A stretch of 64,000 nt of DNA from positions 1 to 64,000 of the forward strand of contig JACRFD010000086.1 in the NCBI GenBank assembly GCA_016218025.1. Direction: 5' to 3'. Numbering within the stretch: the stretch's first letter is position 1; each line of letters opens with the position of its first letter. This DNA is from Ignavibacteriales bacterium. Its GTDB lineage: Bacteria > Bacteroidota > Ignavibacteria > UBA10030 > SZUA-254. Under the pieces are notes generated by a model, which saw only the letters and a program-made list of their open reading frames with translations, did not search any database and was not told the DNA's origin. The translations under genes were made by a program, and so were the position numbers. Below are positions 61,308 to 64,000 of the stretch, piece after piece.

Positions 61308-63266
61308 TTGCGATTAATATTAATTTGCACCATCCTAATAAGCTGTCCGGTTATCATCTTTTCCCAATCTATTTCTAATGATTCGGCAGCCGTTGCCGAC
61401 ACAACTGCTTTTCGATACTTACAACCGATTCCAAATATCGGGACTTTAAGCAAAACTGATACTGCTTCGATTTTTTTAGCCGATTCTATTATCAATTTCA
61501 GCAACTACCGTTATATCGGAGATTTGCTGGAAACTCAGTCCGGTTATTTTATACGCGACTTTGGCAGTCTGGGTCCCCTCTCTGATATTAACATCTTCGG
61601 AATAGATCAAAGAAACATTTCTTTTTTAGCCGATGGAATTCAGTTGAACGAACCATTCAGCGGTAAATACAATATCTATCTTTTCCCGTCGGAATCGATT
61701 GAGAAAATTGAACTAATATCCGGACCAAGATCGTTTATTTACGGTTTGAATGGAACCGGTGCCGCAATAAATTTCATAACTAAAAATAAAAAAGCAATAA
61801 AACCATATTCAAGATTAAGATACAGCGAATCGGGTTATGGATTGAACATTGTCGACGGGTTAGTCAGTCAAGATGTCATCCGAGGTTTAAATATTACTGC
61901 CGGCACACAACATATGGTTTATGGTCAGCGATTCTTAAATGAAAATTATGATGGATGGAATGCAAGAGTAAAACTCAGATATAACATCAATGAGAATGTG
62001 AATATTTTTGCTTCCGAAATGTATAACCAAACTCTGCTTGGTATTTGGCAGGGGGTGAATATCTCAAAAACACCCGATTCATTGAGATACGAAGTTCTTC
62101 AGGCAACAGTCCGCAATACAGATGCATATGAAAAAATTACCAGACACGACGTTCAGGCAGGCACTGCACTCCGATTGTTCCCTGATTCCAATGCTGTTAG
62201 CATGCTGACACTCTTTTACACATCAAATGTGAGATTGGACCGGGACCTCGAAAATAAAATAATTCCCAACGGCATTTTTTCGGATAATAAATTCGTTTCG
62301 AATTGGTATGGTGCAAAGCTCACACAAAATTTTTCGGTCGACAGGAGTAATTTTAATTTTGGTGCAGAAATCCGCTCGCACAAAATTCTGAACTCCCCCG
62401 CCTCTCAAAAACAGGATATGACTTCATCAAGTCTGTATGCGATAGGTGAAACAAATATATTTCACAAATTCGACGTCTCTTCGTTTGGACGCATCGATTA
62501 TTATAATCATACCTCGTTATTAGCATTTGGCGGCGATGCAAAATTTAAGATCACCGGGTCTTTGACTCTTAAGGGTGGATATTCGCGGTCTTACAGGTCA
62601 CCGCTGTTTCAAGAACTCTCAGGAATCGATACGATTATTTCATCAAATTTAAATAATGATCCTGAACGGCATCATCTTCTTGAGATCGGTTTGGCGTGGA
62701 ATCCTGAGAAGAACATTAATTTTGAATTAACCGGATTCAATAGAATAATCTGGAATGCAATAAATATTTCAACGACTGATACTTCTTCCGCATCACCTTA
62801 TTATTATTCCCGCGGATTTAAAAAAATAGTTCGTGGACTTTCTCTCCGAACTAATATCCAATTATGGGTTTTCCTGCTTGAATTTAACGGTGGATATTTA
62901 GATATAGTTGAAAATTCTAAAACCGAAAACTCAATTCCCCGCTGGAATATGGTTGGAGGAATTTATTACCGTGATAAAATTCTCAATAACGAACTTGATC
63001 TAAAATTCGGTTTCAGAGGAAAATATTTCAGCCGATACGATGCTTTTGAATTCAATCAGGAAACCGGAACTTATCTCCCCTCGGCGGACGGTTATTCTAT
63101 CCAACCAACCAATTGTTTTGATCTAGTTATATTAGCTCACATCGGACAAGCTTATATTCATCTTATTTGGGATAATGTTTTTAACCGTCAATACATTATG
63201 CAAAATTTTTATCCGATGCCCGAACGCCAGATGCGATTCGGTGTAAGCTGGGAATTTTTAGAATAG
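61308..63266 (+). CDS. TonB-dependent outer-membrane receptor
   Basis: 652 residues. Signal peptide (LILICTILISCPVIIFSQ). Plug domain (about 55-165: YRYIGDLLETQSGYFIRDFGSLGPLSDINIFGIDQRNISFLADGIQLNEPFSGKYNIYLFPSESIEKIELISGPRSFIYGLNGTGAAINFIT) and a 22-strand-type barrel ending in outer-membrane fashion RQMRFGVSWEFLE. No ATG is available in frame before a stop, so a TTG at 61308 is the start. Substrate unknown: no siderophore, vitamin or SusD partner is near. Confidence 0.85.
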   Translation: MRLILICTILISCPVIIFSQSISNDSAAVADTTAFRYLQPIPNIGTLSKTDTASIFLADSIINFSNYRYIGDLLETQSGYFIRDFGSLGPLSDINIFGIDQRNISFLADGIQLNEPFSGKYNIYLFPSESIEKIELISGPRSFIYGLNGTGAAINFITKNKKAIKPYSRLRYSESGYGLNIVDGLVSQDVIRGLNITAGTQHMVYGQRFLNENYDGWNARVKLRYNINENVNIFASEMYNQTLLGIWQGVNISKTPDSLRYEVLQATVRNTDAYEKITRHDVQAGTALRLFPDSNAVSMLTLFYTSNVRLDRDLENKIIPNGIFSDNKFVSNWYGAKLTQNFSVDRSNFNFGAEIRSHKILNSPASQKQDMTSSSLYAIGETNIFHKFDVSSFGRIDYYNHTSLLAFGGDAKFKITGSLTLKGGYSRSYRSPLFQELSGIDTIISSNLNNDPERHHLLEIGLAWNPEKNINFELTGFNRIIWNAINISTTDTSSASPYYYSRGFKKIVRGLSLRTNIQLWVFLLEFNGGYLDIVENSKTENSIPRWNMVGGIYYRDKILNNELDLKFGFRGKYFSRYDAFEFNQETGTYLPSADGYSIQPTNCFDLVILAHIGQAYIHLIWDNVFNRQYIMQNFYPMPERQMRFGVSWEFLE

Positions 63267-63398
63267 ATATGAAATGTTCGATTTGAGATGTTAGATTTGA
63301 GTATCGAGCAAAGAGCAAGGAGTGTTGAATATTGAATCGTAATCGATAATAACGTAAACCATATCTTCAATACGTGAAACCTAAAACTTGAAACATGG
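63266..63398. repeat. Long degenerate 7-bp tandem repeat filling a spacer
   Basis: Starting at the last base of the receptor stop codon the DNA reads in heptamers: GATATGA, AATGTTC, GATTTGA, GATGTTA, GATTTGA, GTATCGA, GCAAAGA, GCAAGGA, GTGTTGA, ATATTGA, ATCGTAA, TCGATAA and so on to GTGAAAC, CTAAAAC, TTGAAAC at the next gene's ATG. About nineteen units, most ending in GA. The register holds over the full spacer. Confidence 0.7.
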
Positions 63399-63937
63399 AT
63401 CAAAAGAAGAAAATAGTAACGATATTCGGAAGCTCGAAGCCGGACGAAGGCAGTAAAGAATATAGGACAGCCTATGAACTTGGTAAATTGCTTGCACAAG
63501 CTGGTTATGTTATCTGCAACGGCGGGTATGGCGGAATTATGGAAGCAACATCCCGCGGTGCGAAAGAAGCTAATGGTGAAACTATTGGAATAACTGTCGA
63601 AACTTTCAGCCGGATACCAAATAAATATAATGATCGTGTTATTCATGAAAAAAATTTGATAGCTCGGTTGTTAAAGTTAGTTGAAACAGGTGATGGCTTT
63701 GTAATTCTGCCCGGAAGCACAGGTACGCTTTTAGAATTTGCTTTGGTTTGGGAATTCATGAACAAATCGCAAATGCAAATTAAACCGGTAATTGTAGTTG
63801 GTGAATTTTGGAAACCTGTCATTGAAACATTGCAAACAGAATTAGTGTTTGAAGGTTTGGAAAATGTAACATCATTCATCAAACAAGCTGTCGACGTTGA
63901 TAATTGCGTTAATTTGTTAAGATCGTCTTTTAAGTAG
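63395..63937 (+). CDS. LOG-family (lysine-decarboxylase-like) protein
   Basis: 180 residues with a Rossmann-like nucleotide-binding fold. VTIFGSSKPDEGSKEYRTAYELGKLLAQAGYVICNGGYGGIMEATSRGAKEANGETIGIT matches LOG/TIGR00725-type proteins. The usual PGGxGTxxE motif reads PGSTGTLLEFA, one residue changed. Members cleave nucleoside 5'-monophosphates (cytokinin riboside hydrolase) or are of unknown role. Its start lies at the end of the heptamer repeat and lacks a clear ribosome site. Confidence 0.85.
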   Translation: MDQKKKIVTIFGSSKPDEGSKEYRTAYELGKLLAQAGYVICNGGYGGIMEATSRGAKEANGETIGITVETFSRIPNKYNDRVIHEKNLIARLLKLVETGDGFVILPGSTGTLLEFALVWEFMNKSQMQIKPVIVVGEFWKPVIETLQTELVFEGLENVTSFIKQAVDVDNCVNLLRSSFK

Positions 63938-63994
63938 TTGTAACATTTCATTTTATTTTGCGTTACTATAGACAAATTAAAATAAGGAGTCACT

Positions 63995-64000
63995 ATGGAA
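63995..64000 (+). CDS. Start of a further gene (only two codons in window)
   Basis: AAGGAG (63984-63989) is followed five bases later by ATGGAA at the edge of the window, a textbook gene start. The product cannot be named. Confidence 0.5.

Overview
The window is dense, moderately AT-rich bacterial chromosome that fits the Ignavibacteria/Chlorobi side of the FCB (Bacteroidota) superphylum. The basis is: secreted proteins ending in type IX secretion (T9SS) sorting domains with the YPNPFNPET motif, a complete Kdo/Lpt lipopolysaccharide block, OstA-like LptA, lamin-tail and regulator-propeller surface proteins, a GlmU-like sugar nucleotidyltransferase, and shine-dalgarno-led genes in short overlapping operons. 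The assignment is inferred from gene content; no rRNA gene is present. No complete tRNA, CRISPR array, transposase or phage structural gene was seen.

Layout. Positions 1-8500 (all minus strand) hold two tandem 2-amino-3-ketobutyrate CoA ligase-type enzymes, a dedicated acyl carrier protein, an acetyl-CoA synthetase-like ligase, holo-ACP synthase, a threonine dehydrogenase with an unusual insert, RsmB, a GlmU-like enzyme and ribosomal protein L31. Positions 8600-21100 (minus) are mostly housekeeping: DUF2200, a SPOR protein, HolA, a cyclophilin, a UPF0104 membrane protein, LolA, FtsK, ComB, GcvT, a small transaldolase and RNase G. Positions 21500-24080 (plus) hold three adjacent leaderless pilin-like proteins, followed by the SRP RNA on the opposite strand. 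Positions 24278-27316 (minus) encode an NfrA/NfrB-like exopolysaccharide pair with a receiver-only response regulator. Positions 27603-41089 (plus) hold PepT, a DNA methyltransferase fused to an Mrr-like nuclease domain, two ORF6N proteins, an OPT transporter, a lamin-tail surface protein, PurE, a VOC protein, an aldehyde dehydrogenase, a phospholipase-B-like Ntn hydrolase and a small secreted protein. Positions 41298-47494 (minus) hold a lipoprotein and the envelope operon kdsA-kdsC-kdsD-lptC-lptA-lptB. Positions 47646-60065 (minus) are surface/accessory: a 1.5-kaa M6 metalloprotease, a small operon with a seven-blade propeller lipoprotein and a MORN-hydrolase fusion, and a 1263-residue five-module T9SS protein. 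Positions 60341-64000 (plus) hold IspE, a TonB-dependent receptor, a LOG-family protein and the first codons of another gene.

The most unusual signals are not genes. First, short degenerate tandem repeats with a strict 7-base period (one with 8) fill several spacers and also appear in frame inside ispE, a T9SS protein and a lamin-tail protein. Second, a set of near-perfect hairpins, different in sequence but alike in form, sits just 3' of at least seven genes and usually lacks a T-tract. Third, the leaderless pilin-like trio, the methylase-nuclease/ORF6N group and the ACP-linked oxoamine synthase cluster are the best candidates for under-described systems.
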